A stretch of 64,000 bases of DNA from Oryzias latipes (lineage: Eukaryota > Chordata > Actinopteri > Beloniformes > Adrianichthyidae): contig NC_019868.2 of assembly GCF_002234675.1 (NCBI RefSeq), forward strand, positions 27,232,293 through 27,296,292, in the 5' to 3' direction. This document shows, in pieces, positions 28,601 through 38,570 of this stretch. The translations under genes and the position numbers were made by a program. Under the pieces are notes generated by a model. The model saw only the letters and a list, made by a program, of their open reading frames with translations. It had not been told where the DNA came from and did no database searches. Numbering within the stretch: the stretch's first letter is position 1; each line of letters opens with the position of its first letter.

Positions 28601-29366
28601 TAGCGGGAGAGAGTGTAAAAAAAAAAGGGATGATGGGAAATTAGCACAGGGTTACTCTGTGCCAACAGTCCCGCCCACAACTCAAGAGGTGAATTTCTAA
28701 TGAACTCTGCAGAAACTGTCTTTGAAAATGACATTTTTTGTGATTTTGGCTAAAAACAGAATGATCCTAATTTAAAAGAATACCCACACACCCACTTATC
28801 AAACTTTCAAAATGTCATATTTTTAAGTTTCACTGTGTAAATATTTCATATAATACTGAAGCTGTAATGGCACCTGTTGTAATGTGGGTTTAAATTGTGA
28901 TTTATGTAATCTCATTTTTACAATTTCTTGAGTCTACTCTAAAGAAAAAGGCGATAGATTCTACAAATACTTTATAATTTTTTTTTTTATAAAATAAATA
29001 AAAACACAGAAGAGATTTAAAGACAATCTTTAACGCTTACCAGGACTGAATTTTTCCTTTGGGAGGCAAACAGAGCCAAAACCCCCGGAGAGGCCATGAT
29101 CTGAAAGCACAACAGCAGGCTGCTTTAATTAAACCCACGCAGAGGCCTGACAATCATTAACCGCTGTGATCTGCAACAGCGGGAAAAGTTCACTGCCTCA
29201 CCAGTCCTCCCCACAGCGGCGTCCTGCTGCGGCTCAGCGGCGTGCTTTTGCGGAAAGCGGCGTCCATGCAGCCGCACACCACGCACAGACCCGCGCAGGC
29301 GATCTGGAGGATGCCCAGGATCAGAACGCCCTTTTGGTTGAAGATGAAATACCTGTAGCGGTCCAT
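22625..29366 (-). CDS. Four-pass membrane protein, family not firmly recognised
   Basis: Six coding exons on the minus strand fit together in phase: 29202-29366, 29041-29100, 27825-27956, 27570-27716, 26514-26571 and 22625-22737, about 224 residues. The start is MDRYRYFIFNQKG. Hydrophobic segments are near residues 13-32, 54-67, 76-100 and 131-152; a PLWGGL turn precedes the second and an acidic EEDED loop follows the third. This resembles the MS4A/TMEM255/sarcospan-type tetraspan layout. The cytosolic tail has a Cys-rich stretch (GCRSLPFCGCYDNRTGL), then ETLVPQSDSGDTEMVCRWQ, then an acidic end and PPYSRMA. A read-through frame across the 108-base intron 27717-27824 makes exons 3 and 4 look fused; I split them because donor (GTAAAC) and acceptor (CTCCGCAG) are good and the phase is kept. 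The last intron carries the RTE LINE. The exon structure is convincing; no function is claimed. Confidence 0.75.
22945..26073 (+). mobile_element. Full-length RTE-clade LINE with perfect target-site duplication
   Basis: A 3129-base element lies between two perfect copies of ATCCAGTCAGATATATA (22928-22944 and 26074-26090). It starts ATCTAGCCACAGGGGTTGCA, resembling the 5' end of a common teleost RTE family, and ends in AAAGAGAAAGAAG right after the ORF stop. A single long ORF, a very short 3' region and a simple A/G tail are typical of RTE. It sits in the last intron of the four-pass membrane gene, antisense to it. Confidence 0.93.
22971..26048 (+). CDS. RTE LINE polyprotein: endonuclease and reverse transcriptase
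   Basis: One open frame of 1025 codons with no internal stop. The N-terminal apurinic-like endonuclease runs from about residue 92 (GTLNVGTMTGKG), with the catalytic Glu in VQETRW (121-126), GADFNGHVGEGN (226-237), VDYILC (294-299) and a terminal RQHRM (320-324) in the place of the usual SDH; the His is kept. Reverse transcriptase motifs are QYGFMPRKSTTDA (about 650-662), FVDLEKAYDRV (684-694), GLHQGSALSPFLFA and the catalytic FADD (775-778), then KYLGST. The C-terminal part has the RLRWFGHVQRR segment typical of the clade. Translation may begin at 22971 or at a later Met; the first 90 residues are not conserved domain. It copies its own RNA into DNA at nicked targets. Confidence 0.93.
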   Translation: MPLCRSQARINREGCVRKGIRRKNCQITMRIIHNTLDIPDRSRPGLTTTATDAVNLQGVGGNLTTVGRRKRGGRRVRGQREKGKGRNIGLRIGTLNVGTMTGKGRELADMMERRKVDVLCVQETRWKGSKARSIGGGYKLFYHGVDRKRNGVGVILKGEFVNSVLEVKRVSDRMMSLKLEIEGVMVNVVSGYAPQVGCELEVKERFWSELDEVIESIPRGERVVIGADFNGHVGEGNRGDEEVMGRFGVKERNLEGQMVVDFAKRMEMAVVNTYFQKREEHRVTYRSGGRSTQVDYILCRRGHLREVIDCKVVVGESVARQHRMVVCKMTLEVRKKKRGKTEKKTRWWKLQNEETCEEFRQKLRQVLGGQDELPDDWETTAEIIRETGRKVLGVSSGKRKDGKETWWWNEEVQDCVQRKRLAKRKWDVERTEEGRQEYKEAQRRVKREVAKAKQKAYDELYDRLDTKEGEKDLYRLARQRDRDGKDVQQIRVIKDRDGKVLTTQESVQKRWKEYFEELMNVENDRERREEDVVVVEQEVAEIGKEEVRKALKRMKSGKAVGPDDVPVEVWKCLGETAVEFLTRLFNRILESEKMPEEWRRSVLVPIFKNKGDTQNCSNYRGIKLMSHTMKLWERVVEARLRKKVEICEQQYGFMPRKSTTDAIFALRMLMEKYRDGQKELHCVFVDLEKAYDRVPREELWYCMRSSGVAEKYVRVVQDMYERSMTVVRCAVGQTEEFKVEVGLHQGSALSPFLFAMLMDRLTDEVRQESPWTMMFADDIVICSESREQVEEQLERWRFALERRGMKVSHSKTEYMCLNERDQGRSVRLQGAEVKKVQEFKYLGSTVQCDGECGKEVKRRVQAGWSGWRKVSGVLCDRRVPARLKGKVYKTVVRPALLYGLETVAVRQRQEAEMEVAEMKMLRFSLGVTRLDRIRNEYIRGTAHVACVGDKVREARLRWFGHVQRRDSGYIGRRMLEMELPGRRARGRPKRRYMDVLTEDMKLANVRVEDVHDRVRWKRMIRCCDP
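28227..28790 (+). mobile_element. R1 dispersed element, copy C, in the membrane-gene intron
   Basis: Starts TTAAAGACCCACTCTGATGA and contains CTGCTCTGCTCCATTCTGAT, CTGCAGACCAATAGATCCAT, TTTTCCTCGTCTGAGCTGG, GGGCTGTAAGCTAGCGGGAG and CCCGCCCACAACTCAAGAGG. The far end is decayed. It lies in intron 2. Confidence 0.8.
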
Positions 29367-30811
29367 CCCACGGCATGAACTCTCGCGGGGAAGTAGGACG
29401 GCTTGCTCGGTTGAAATGCGGGATCTCTCTGCCGGACTCTGTGCGTTCGGACCGTTTGACGTTTCTGCGTCGGTCTCACAAATACGAGGACGGAGGGCAT
29501 CAAGTCTCTGACAGCGAAACGGGGGCTGGACGCATCAGCAGGAAGGTGACGGTGGAGGAAGTTTACCCATTAACCTGGAGGACCGCGGCAGGTGAAACGA
29601 GGAGCTCTCTACGCCCTGAGTCAGGACTGCCAGGACCACCGGCCACGCCCCTTCGCAACCGACAGTCCAAAGGTTTTTCAGGAACAGATTGTTGGATTCG
29701 GATCTACATGTTAACTTTTCAAACAAATCAGGATCGCCTTAAAGTGAATAAAAACCAGATAGTAAATATATAAAAAAGAGGAAACTTAAAATTATTCTTG
29801 CAGCGCAAAAGTAGCCTAAATATTGTTAAAATATTACATAAATATATACATTTTTAATTAAAATTATAAACACCTGAAAATATTTATACACTGAAACTTA
29901 AAAATTAAAACATTTAAAGTTTGATAAATACATCAGTGAGTTTTAAAAAATGTAAGAATGAAATTACAGTTAAAAAATAGTTTGTCAAAGTTTGTAAACT
30001 TGAAGAAATGTATTTTATAAACGTATTTAAAATAAAAAATGCGAAAGTTTGATAAATGCATTTTTAAATACAAAAAATACAGTTTTAAATTCAAAGAAAT
30101 ATTAAAGGTTTTTATAAAAAAGTTAAAATATTGAATTAAAAAAAAGAAAAAAAAACTATTACAAGCCTGAAAGAAATATTGAAATTCAAAGGAAATATTC
30201 AACATTTTATAAATTCAAAAGCCGAAAGGCAATGTTTCATGTGGACCCTGAACATGAAAACATCCCAAAAAGCTGATTTATGAAGGTGTCACAGCTGTTC
30301 TGTGAGAAATGACTGAAAGAGATCCGTTTTAGTCAAAAGACAAAAAAATGACTTGAATTTGATCATTTTGACCTTTAATTGTTGAGCTGAACTTGTGTAA
30401 ATGGATTAGAAAACTGCACCAGAGCTCTGTAAAAAACTCAAATTTCAGGTAACACTTTGCATGACCTTTGTTAACATCACACACATTAAATAGTACATAG
30501 ACTGTATTTGTAGGTGGCAGGGTTATAAACGTATTCACATTTTAAGTGGTTGATTTGTTACAAATAATGGTAACAAATCAAGTTAACGTCAAGGTAAAAG
30601 TTGAGTTTTAACGTTAAGCCTGAAAAGACAAACACTGAAAGTGCCAGGTTGAATTATTTGTTACACGAGAAAACATCAAAAACATCTGAAAAGTCAAATT
30701 ATTTTGGTTTCTTGCATAGTTCTTGTGCAACTTTGTCCTAAACGATGCCTCCATTCAAGCAGGACTTCAAGATCCACAATGCACCAGAATTCCAGGGAAT
30801 CGGATGTGTCG
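29367..30811. other. Intergenic: upstream of membrane gene, downstream of setd7
   Basis: The first 250 bases (29367-29640) are GC-rich and probably hold the promoter of the minus-strand membrane gene; a TCTCGCGG half of the Kaiso-type motif is at about 29381. From 29760 to 30230 the sequence is extremely AT-rich with AAATTC-type runs. No gene is seen. Confidence 0.45.
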
Positions 30812-33800
30812 TTACTGTCCAGCAGGAGGATGATGCTGCTGCTGCTGGAACGCCTCCAGCTCTTGCTTGTACCAGTCGGGAGCCTCTGGGTCATTCTGAC
30901 CTGTGGGCTTATGGTCGTAACCGTAGGCAACCGTGAGCTCCTCCTCCTTCTGCACAGCTCTCAGTGTCCGGATGCACTTGATTTGTCCAAAGCGGGGATG
31001 AACAAAACTGCCAAAAAACAAACAAAAAACTATAATCAGAATAAAAACAAAAACAGGAACAAAAGACAAACAAGAAAACTGTATGCGACACCTTTGGGTA
31101 ACCATTAGGAGTCACTCTAGATCTATCAAAGAAAATAAAAGAAACCTGCAATTTTAAGCCTAGTTTGAACAATCAGCGGATGCTGACTTTAGGTGGTTAC
31201 CCGAGATGTTGAGGGTAAAGAAAATAAGAGAAAAGAAGAAAAACGATCTTTTGTGCTGTTTTCTATGAAACCAGCTCCCTCTGGCCTGGGTGACCCAAAT
31301 TCTTGCCGTCCACACCAAACGCCCTTTGCAAGGCCCGTTTGCCGCTTCTGTTTAGGCGAATTCGCTGCTGCTTGTCCAAAAGCGTGGAACCTGCCGCCTC
31401 CTGTGGGAGGAGCTACTGTGAAGTGTTTAGTCTCATTGCCACATTACGAAAGACACGGATGATGTTGAGAGATGAGGCTTTTGATTTTTAAGAGCTCTGC
31501 TATAACGTCGACGTCTCCACGTCTGGGTTCTTCAGATCATTCAGAGACTCTCCCTGAGCGGTGAGCTTCTGTCCTGTATTAGTCCGACAAGAAAAAGCTC
31601 AAAGCGTCTATACAACTTAAAGACCCACTCCAATGGAAACTGTGTTTTTTGGCGTTTTTAACATGTTCTTGTAGCATTTATACCTCACAATCAAGGACAT
31701 TTATAAAAGAATTAAAGACTAAAACTTAATTTCAGAGTATGTCGTTATTCAAAACGTGAGGGATCAGGAGGAAACCTGCGGTTGTAAAAAAGCTCGGGTT
31801 TGCAATGGGTGGGGCCAAAGTCTTCCTGCTCCGCTCCATTCCGATGCTTCCACTTGTAGACGACTAGATCCATAACCGTCTTTGTTTTCCTCGTCTCAGC
31901 TGCCATCTGGCTCAAAACCGTACGGCTGGATGGCTCTGAAATTGCTCGCCGTTTTCTTTTTTTTGCTACGCTAATGTTAACCTGGGCTTGGGATGTGCAA
32001 TAAGCTAGCGGGAGAGAGTGTTAAGAAAGGGCTGATGGGAAATAAGCAGAGGCTAACTTTGGCGCCAACACACCTCAGAGGTGACTTTCTAATGCAGTGT
32101 TTTTCACCCTTTTCTGAGCCACGGCACACTTTAACCTTGACAAAAATCCTGCGGCACACCAGCATCCAAAAATTAAAAAAAAAAGGAGAAACCTATGGTC
32201 TGTATTGATCTACAGTGCCTCCACAATCTCACGTGCATTTTTGTGATAATTGTGGCAGAAAAAGCTGGAAGTTACAGCTGTTTTTTCAAAAAGATGTAAT
32301 AAAAGTTAAGCTAAAGGATTTAAAATCGGTTTGTGTGTTCGTTGTGATTTCAAGACGTTTAACAAAGAAAGACTTATTGTGCGCCGAGACCCTGTCACTT
32401 TAACCCAATGCATCATGGGAGATGTAGTGCAAACAGCCGCCGAACGCAAAAAGACTCTCTCCTCTGAGCTTCATGGTTTTATTCGCTAATTGCACGGTCC
32501 GACACCGGATTCTGTGGAAAGCTACACCGCTGAAGACGAGCTTTAGCTGGTATTTTTGTTGTAATGAGAGTTGTTATGAGCAGAATCTGAACAAGGAAGT
32601 GAAGACTTAAACCACTTCTGAATGGTCAGACTGATGACGTGTGATTAAGCCCCCAAGAATGATTGGCGGAGACAGTTAAAGGGGCGGGACTTTTCAGAAA
32701 ACAGCTGTAGCTACAGCTTGATCAGGGTACCGTCATTCTTATCAAAATGTCTTTAATAGAATCAAATAAACAAAAAGGAAAAAGTATTTTATGATCTTTC
32801 ATATTCCTAACAACTCAGTGTTTTATCAGGGCCTGTTTGGATGAACACAGAGCTGATGTCCTGGAGATGGTCAATGTTTTTAGATCAGTTAATGAGGGAA
32901 ATTTCCCGCGGCACACACCGGTTGAAAAACACTGTTCTAATGAACTGCAGCTCTGCAGAAAATATGTCTTTAAAAAAATGGCACAGGCTTTTTTACATTT
33001 TGGCTAAAAACTGCATAATCCCAATCAAAAGACTACTGGGAACGATTTTACAATAGATACAAGTTGGAATGGGACTTTAACATTCCAACTGGATGTCTCT
33101 GTTAAGCAAATCGTGTTTGGCGTGAACACAGCTTTACCTTTTTTCTCACTACATACTTTCCGGCATCATTGTTAGCGCCAACTCAGATAAAAAGAGCTGA
33201 AATGGAAATGAAGCTGAAATGTCTACAGTAACGCTCGTCAGGAATCAACCGGCCTCACATTGAATCCAACAGGCATCAGAAGCTTCTTGAATTCAACCAG
33301 ATGTTTTTGATGGAGGCGATCTCAAAGTACAATGATGCCTACAGCCTATATTACAGCTTCTACATTGTTGTGCTCTGGGTTAAAATGTTATGATTAAGCT
33401 CCAAGATCAAAATTAAATCATAATTTGGTAAAGACTGTAAGTCCAGAAACCATAGTTCAACTTCAGGACAAGGTCACCTGGATGAATAATAACCTTCATC
33501 GACATCTTAAAAACAAAATACTGCTGCATTTCCTTGATTTCAAGTGCAAATTAAGTGTTATATGGAATCAAATCTCTAAAAACAGAGAGAAACCAGCACG
33601 AAGGAGCAGGTTTATACGTACGGGTCGTATTTGCAGTTGGGCGTAAAGGAGTGGTTGGCCTTGTGACCCAAAGAAGCGCAGTATCTCTCGGTCTGATCGA
33701 ACGGCTTTGGCACATCAATGACGGTGTCTTCATCCAGGGAGATCGTGTTCCCGTTGAGGGCCCAGTCCCGGCTGTCCACCTAACAAACCCACCACAGCAA

Positions 33801-36800
33801 AAACGCCCTCTGTTGAGTTTTAAATAAGCAAACAAGAAGGTCAAGATGCACAGTGACAGTAGAGGGCTCCCTAAACGTCCCGCACCTCGGAGTGGGTGAT
33901 GCGAACCCCGTTGTAAAAGGCCATGACGGTACCAGGCTCCGAGTCCTTCTTGGCGAAGAGGCCCTGCCCTGCTCCTTTGATCTTCGAATCGGCCACAAAC
34001 ACCCTGGAAGGAACAAAAGTGCAGAATCATTCCAAGTCTGTTTCCCAAGGAGGAGAAATCAGAGAAGGACTGACAGGAGCCCACCTTTGGCTCTCGTATG
34101 GGTCTGGGAGGAGAGTGTGGGTGGCAATGCAGGTAGACGTAGACTTATCATACGAGTACACGGGACCTTCAAAGTAAAGACATTGTCATTTTCCTGTCCA
34201 GCTTTTATTTCGTAGGCCAGTTCCTGATGGATGCACACACTTACTGTTGGGGGCAACTTCAAAGCGAGGCCTTCCGTGGTCTTTGGAGATCATTGTGGCG
34301 GATCGGGCTTCGATGATCTCCCCATCCACAAAGCTTCCATAAAGAGCGGTGCATCCATCAGGGTAGATGTACGCCATGGACTTTCCGGTCATCTCCCCTT
34401 CCTCGTTCACCTCCCCAAACACACAGCCTCCGTCCTGGATGCGCCGCCGAGAAGCACAAAGCCAACACCGTCACCAAAGCAGCGCAAGAGCCGCCACGAC
34501 CGTCAGGGTGCTCGACTCACGGGGTAGTAGATCCAACACTCTCCACAGCGGGCGTCGTCTTTGTACTGGCCGTTAAACGACAGATGACCCTCACTGTCAA
34601 ACTCCTGAGCAGGTCCGTTGAGCTCGCCGTCAACGTACATTCCATTGAGGACCCCTCCGTCTTCATAGGTGTACACCCCCTGACCCTGCAGGGCGTCATC
34701 CACATAGTAGCCTTCCAAGGTACTGCAGTCAGAAGGACAGGTCAATGGAGTTCAAATGAATCTGAAATCTGCATTTCTGCTTAATGGCGTCAAATTATTG
34801 CGTTAATTGTGATTAGTTTATCAACTAAGAACTCAGCAGCAAATGCGTCTTGCATTGCTCTCTGTGTCAATAGTGTTCCTAGCTGTGACGTCATCAATGT
34901 GAGACTTTGTAGTGCTTAACAGAAATAACCCAAAACAAAGCCACAAATGTTTTCTATCATGTCAGGGATAAAGCCAGACGAAGTGTTTGTTGTCATAAAT
35001 TAATGCGGAACATGAAGGGCAGATCGCATCGGACAGTAAACTGTAGAATAATGTATCTATGTATAAATGATGATGATGTAACAGGAAGAATTCATACATA
35101 ATATATTTATCTGTGGTCGATCTGTAAAGGGTTGATCTTGATTCGTGAATAAAATCGGATCGTCACCTAAGTAACTATCCATGGGCCTAATCCAGGACGT
35201 CTTCCTGTTTTCTACACGGTAGATTTCTTAAATATTGTCAAAGTATCAATACAGAAAATTCACTGTAAGAGTTTTTTTCCACTTAAATGTAGCTCGAAGT
35301 CTGTAGATTTTAAAATACATGTTTATACTCTGTGGTCTATGCAGAATGCAGCCCTTTTGATACCCAGAACTGTGCTCAAAACACATTTTAACTGCTTTTT
35401 AGATCTCATATTCTAAATGGTCAGACCCACTCCTACATATTTGTTAGAAATTATTTAATATAATGAATACAGACACTTGAGTTTTATGATTTTTGGATTA
35501 CCACACAGGACAATAGGGCTGCACTATGTTAGGAACACTTGTGATTTGCGATATCAGTGATCAATATTGCAATGATGATATAACTTGCGATAAATGAACA
35601 AATAGCGAAAGCAACTATGTACATCAATTCCATTTCACTGCAAGAGTCAGCATAACTTGCTTTACACTCCAAAGACCTTAGTCTACATAGGAGGCATATA
35701 TATAACATAAAAGGGCTCCTTACGATTGGTGTAAAGGAGTCTATCTGATTGGTCAAATGCATAATGGTATTTATTTGATTCGTTAAATACTTTAAGCTGC
35801 CAAAAGATTGTTTTAGCAAATTTAAGGTAACCCTTTATCGCAATTTTCATCAACTTTTGCGATATGCGTATTGCACATCTTGATTTCGCGATAACGATAA
35901 ATTTGCGATTTTTTGTGCAGGCCTAAATGACAATAAATCTGTTTAGGTTTCTACCCTACCTTCCGTCAAAGAAGAAGAACTTGCCCTTGCCATTCTTCTC
36001 TCCGTGGGTGAAGTGTCCCTCAAAGCGATCGCTGGATGAGTACGTTACGGTGCAGAATCCGTGAGGCAGACCGTCGTCATCCAGTGGTCCTAAAATAAAA
36101 TCAACACCATGAATATTTAGTGACATGGAAACCACAAAGAAGACAGGACTAAACGACTACTCTACCGGTAGTCGTTTAAGGGAGTAGCTTAGGTTAATCT
36201 TAGAGGGTTTTATGTGTTTCTATTCTGTTGTGTGTCTTTTAGCCTTGGTGTTCTTGTAGGAAGTCCAGAAAAACGAAAAAAAACAGAGAAAGATTTCGTT
36301 GGAGCATAGAAAAATAAAGCAGGGATGAAGACAGAATGACACACAAAAAAGCCCTAACAGGTTCTGTGAATTCATGGAATATGGGTCTGATTTCAGAACA
36401 ATTCACCTTCTTTGTTCCCTGGCTTCAGACTGGCACTTCTTGTGCCTGGCTCTCTCTTCACACACTTGCCAATACCCTTTGCATTGATCAAGGGTTGTGA
36501 TGTATTCTGCAGCTCCAATCTTTTCCAGCAGGTCATCTGTTCTGGGCACTACACACCCCCAAATCCTCATTGACAGCCAGGCCGGGGAATTTGTTTATCC
36601 AGATATAATTGCTTTTTGCATTTGGTTCTTTTATTTACATGGTCTAGTCAAAAATGTAAAAACCTGTGTTGTCATCTAGGACATAGTTTCTGCAGAGCAG
36701 CAGAAAGTTCATCTGAGTTTGTGGGTGGAACCGTTAGTGCCTCCCTCTTTTTGAGAATTCTCTCCCGCTGCCTTACAGCCCATCAAACCCCCAATCGAAC

Positions 36801-37529
36801 CTTCTCAGACGAGGAAAACAAAGAAAGACGTACACAGATTTCTTTGTCTACAAGTGGATGCATCAGAATGGGCGGAGCAGGGAGCTTTTGCTCCGCCCAG
36901 TGTGTTTTTACATCACAAATGCTATTTTTTTCAAATATCATTCCTCAATTTACTCCTTAAGAATTACTTAATACATTAGGTTTTCAGCATAGGTTTTTTT
37001 TACATGTCCAACATCATCAGAAAATTGGCATAAGAACAACAAAAACACAGTTTTGGTCAGACTTGTGTTTGTTTTCTTCCAATCCCTTAACATGTAAAAA
37101 AACAAAACAAACTAAAGTTTAACTGAAGACATCTGTGGTTAAATTAGTGACTCAGCAAATATAAAAGACTAATTATTATTTATGTATATAAGAATTATCT
37201 GTAGACATTTGACATTTGCATTAATATGTCACCTTATAATCTTTAAATTCATAAATCGAATATTGAAACCATTCCTGCAGCGGGACACTGAAATTACACA
37301 GACCGGCCTCGATCACCCTCTAAACGGACTGCTTCTGAAATCGAGTCACCGGCTTCAGAAACACCACAAAGGCCCACCATCAAACTCGCACGTGCGTGTC
37401 TCGTAGTAGTAAACATAACGCTCAGATCAGTGCCGTCATGTCCACGCGCCAGTTACACGTTGCGTCAGAAAGAATGGGGGTTTACCTACCTACCACCACC
37501 TCCTCTTCATTCTCTTCGTCGCTCTCCAT
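30812..37529 (-). CDS. setd7: SETD7 (SET7/9) lysine methyltransferase
   Basis: Mono-methylates histone H3 Lys4 and non-histone proteins such as p53 and TAF10. Eight coding exons on the minus strand (37490-37529, 35960-36089, 34521-34722, 34245-34434, 34085-34166, 33886-34003, 33622-33779, 30812-31007) sum to 1116 bases, 371 codons plus stop (human 366). The N-terminal half carries MORN-type repeats (HGFCTVTYSS, EGYYVDDALQGQGVYTYEDG, LNGPAQEFDSEG, GQYKDD). The SET domain follows in the last three exons with GAGQGLFAK, FYNGVRITH, the pseudoknot HKANHSFTPNC and ELTVAYGYD holding the active-site Tyr. The C-terminus is Gln/His/Pro-rich. Start MESDEENEEEVVV matches the acidic start of the family. 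All borders are GT-AG and in phase. Introns contain R1, hAT and another MITE. Confidence 0.97.
31240..31600. repeat. Dispersed repeat shared with 57130-57480
   Basis: The segment ACACGGATGATGTTGAGAGA followed by an A/T run and AAGAGCTCT, and the preceding GTGGGAGGAGC block, recur at about 57300-57425 (CACGGATGATGTTGACAGAT ... AAGAGCTCT). Both copies also have a CTTCTGTC block downstream. No ends could be fixed. Confidence 0.55.
31617..33080 (+). mobile_element. R1 dispersed element, copy D, best-preserved ends, with a nested insertion
   Basis: The left end TTAAAGACCCACTCCAATGG and right end GGAATGGGACTTTAA (33066-33080) are inverted repeats over about 17 bases with two mismatches. Removing the nested hAT element (32095-32934 and one 8-base duplication) leaves about 620 bases, the apparent full R1 length. 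The family has no coding frame. TTAA or TA at the ends suggests a piggyBac-like or Tc1/mariner-like non-autonomous element; I cannot decide. Confidence 0.8.
32095..32934. mobile_element. Non-autonomous hAT-like element nested in R1 copy D
   Basis: 840 bases bounded by CAGTGTTTTTCACCC and, inverted, CAGTGTTTTTCAACC, with a perfect 8-base target duplication TTCTAATG at 32087-32094 and 32935-32942. The 8-base duplication and CAG...CTG ends are hAT hallmarks. The interior has no transposase frame. Near the ends the words GAGCCACGGCACAC and CCCGCGGCACACACC form the sub-terminal inverted pair. Confidence 0.9.
35514..35925. mobile_element. Non-autonomous DNA transposon (hAT-like MITE) in setd7 intron
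   Basis: Left end TAGGGCTGCAC and right end GTGCAGGCCTA form an imperfect inverted repeat, and the interior near both ends is rich in GCGATA/TATCGC words. This pattern is common among fish hAT-type MITEs. The flanks do not show a clean 8-base duplication. The 96-codon open frame inside has no coding character. Confidence 0.65.
36655..37000 (-). mobile_element. R1 dispersed element, copy E, partial, in setd7 intron 1
   Basis: Minus-strand copy: TAGGACATAGTTTCTGCAGA, GTGGGTGGAACCGTTAGTGC, CAGACGAGGAAAACAAAG and GTGGATGCATCAGAATGG are the inverse of R1 landmarks. The terminal inverted repeat is not preserved. Confidence 0.7.
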
Positions 37530-37606
37530 TCCTCCGGAGGCCGCCGGCCGAACACCACCACGCGGCGGCAGTTCCCGTCACCCATACGGCTGCATGCCGC
37601 CAGCGC

Positions 37607-37616
37607 GTCACGTGAC
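37607..37616. promoter_or_regulatory. GTCACGTGAC palindrome upstream of setd7
   Basis: A perfect CLEAR-type E-box (the consensus bound by TFEB/TFE3 and USF) 78 bases before the setd7 ATG. A second E-box (GCACGTGC) is near 37386. Regulation by these factors is inference from the motif only. Confidence 0.45.
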
Positions 37617-38094
37617 ACCCCGATCAGACACACCGTGCAGCAGAACGTTCGCGACTGTTTATCCTGCTTATGCTTTTACTGTTGTTCGCTCCACAAAATC
37701 AAATAATCAAACTAAATTTGGCACTTTTTATTATAGGTAAGGTGACGTTCCAATGGAGGAGTACTCCATTATCAGAGACAGGAGGTGCTGTTTATCTAAT
37801 ATACACAAACAATTTGAATTCATCCACGTGACTGCACATTAGCCCAGTTATAACTCTGAGTTCATGTTATAACCTGGTTCACGTTTTTGCATTTTTATTC
37901 AGGTAAAACCTGATCCGGAAGTGGGGCAGAGCAGGCTGTTCAAACAACTCAGCTGCTTGTGTCGAATGATCTATAGACCACCTCCTCATGTTGTGGCTCA
38001 TGACTCACTTTGCTTCTTGAACACCAGCAGAGGATTAACTAACCTCTCTGTCTCACACCTGCATGTAGATAAGATGCATTCGAAAGAACCTCTA

Positions 38095-38570
38095 TTTTTA
38101 GGCTCAAAATTGCATTTCTCAGTACTTTTTAATTCTAATCATTGTGAATCAGGAAAAGATGAAAAATGCAGTTTGAAAAAAAATCGTCTTTGCAATGTAA
38201 TAAATATATGTGAGATGCAGGAACGTCTTTGTTTGTCCTCGTTTCCTCAAAACTGTATGGCTGCATAGCTCCAATATTGCTCCCCATTTTTGTTGCACCA
38301 TTATTGTCGCGTTGGAGGGGCTGTAAGCTAGTGGGAGAGTCTGATGGAAAAGTGGAACTGGGTTTGCTCTCCGCCCATTGGATATATATCCGTCTGCAAG
38401 TGGATGCATCAGAATGGAGCTGAGAAGGGCGCTTGAGGCGGATTTTCTGCGTCATGGACACAAATTTTTTTCAAACAGCCTTTTTTCATCTGCTCCTGAT
38501 TCACAACTTTTTGAATAAAGATATGCTCAGACATGCAGTTTTGGGCTTAAATTGTTGTGTTTTCCAGAAC
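38095..38570. mobile_element. R1 dispersed element, copy F, foldback arrangement
   Basis: The left part (to about 38370) runs in R1 plus orientation (ATTGTGAATCAGGAAAAGAT, CATTTTTGTTGCACCATTAT, GGGCTGTAAGCTAGTGGGAG). The right part (from about 38395) runs in minus orientation (GTGGATGCATCAGAATGGAG, CTGCTCCTGATTCACAAC). The result is a long inverted repeat made of two opposed copies of the R1 left half. Confidence 0.7.

Noticed and set aside
29375-29773. 132-codon plus-strand frame upstream of the membrane gene
   Set aside because: No domain, no splice logic, and it lies in the presumed GC-rich promoter of the opposite gene.
30704-31108. 134-codon plus-strand frame
   Set aside because: Antisense shadow of the last setd7 exon.
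35529-35819. 96-codon frame with hydrophobic stretches
   Set aside because: Lies inside the MITE at 35514-35925 and is composed of its AT-rich interior.
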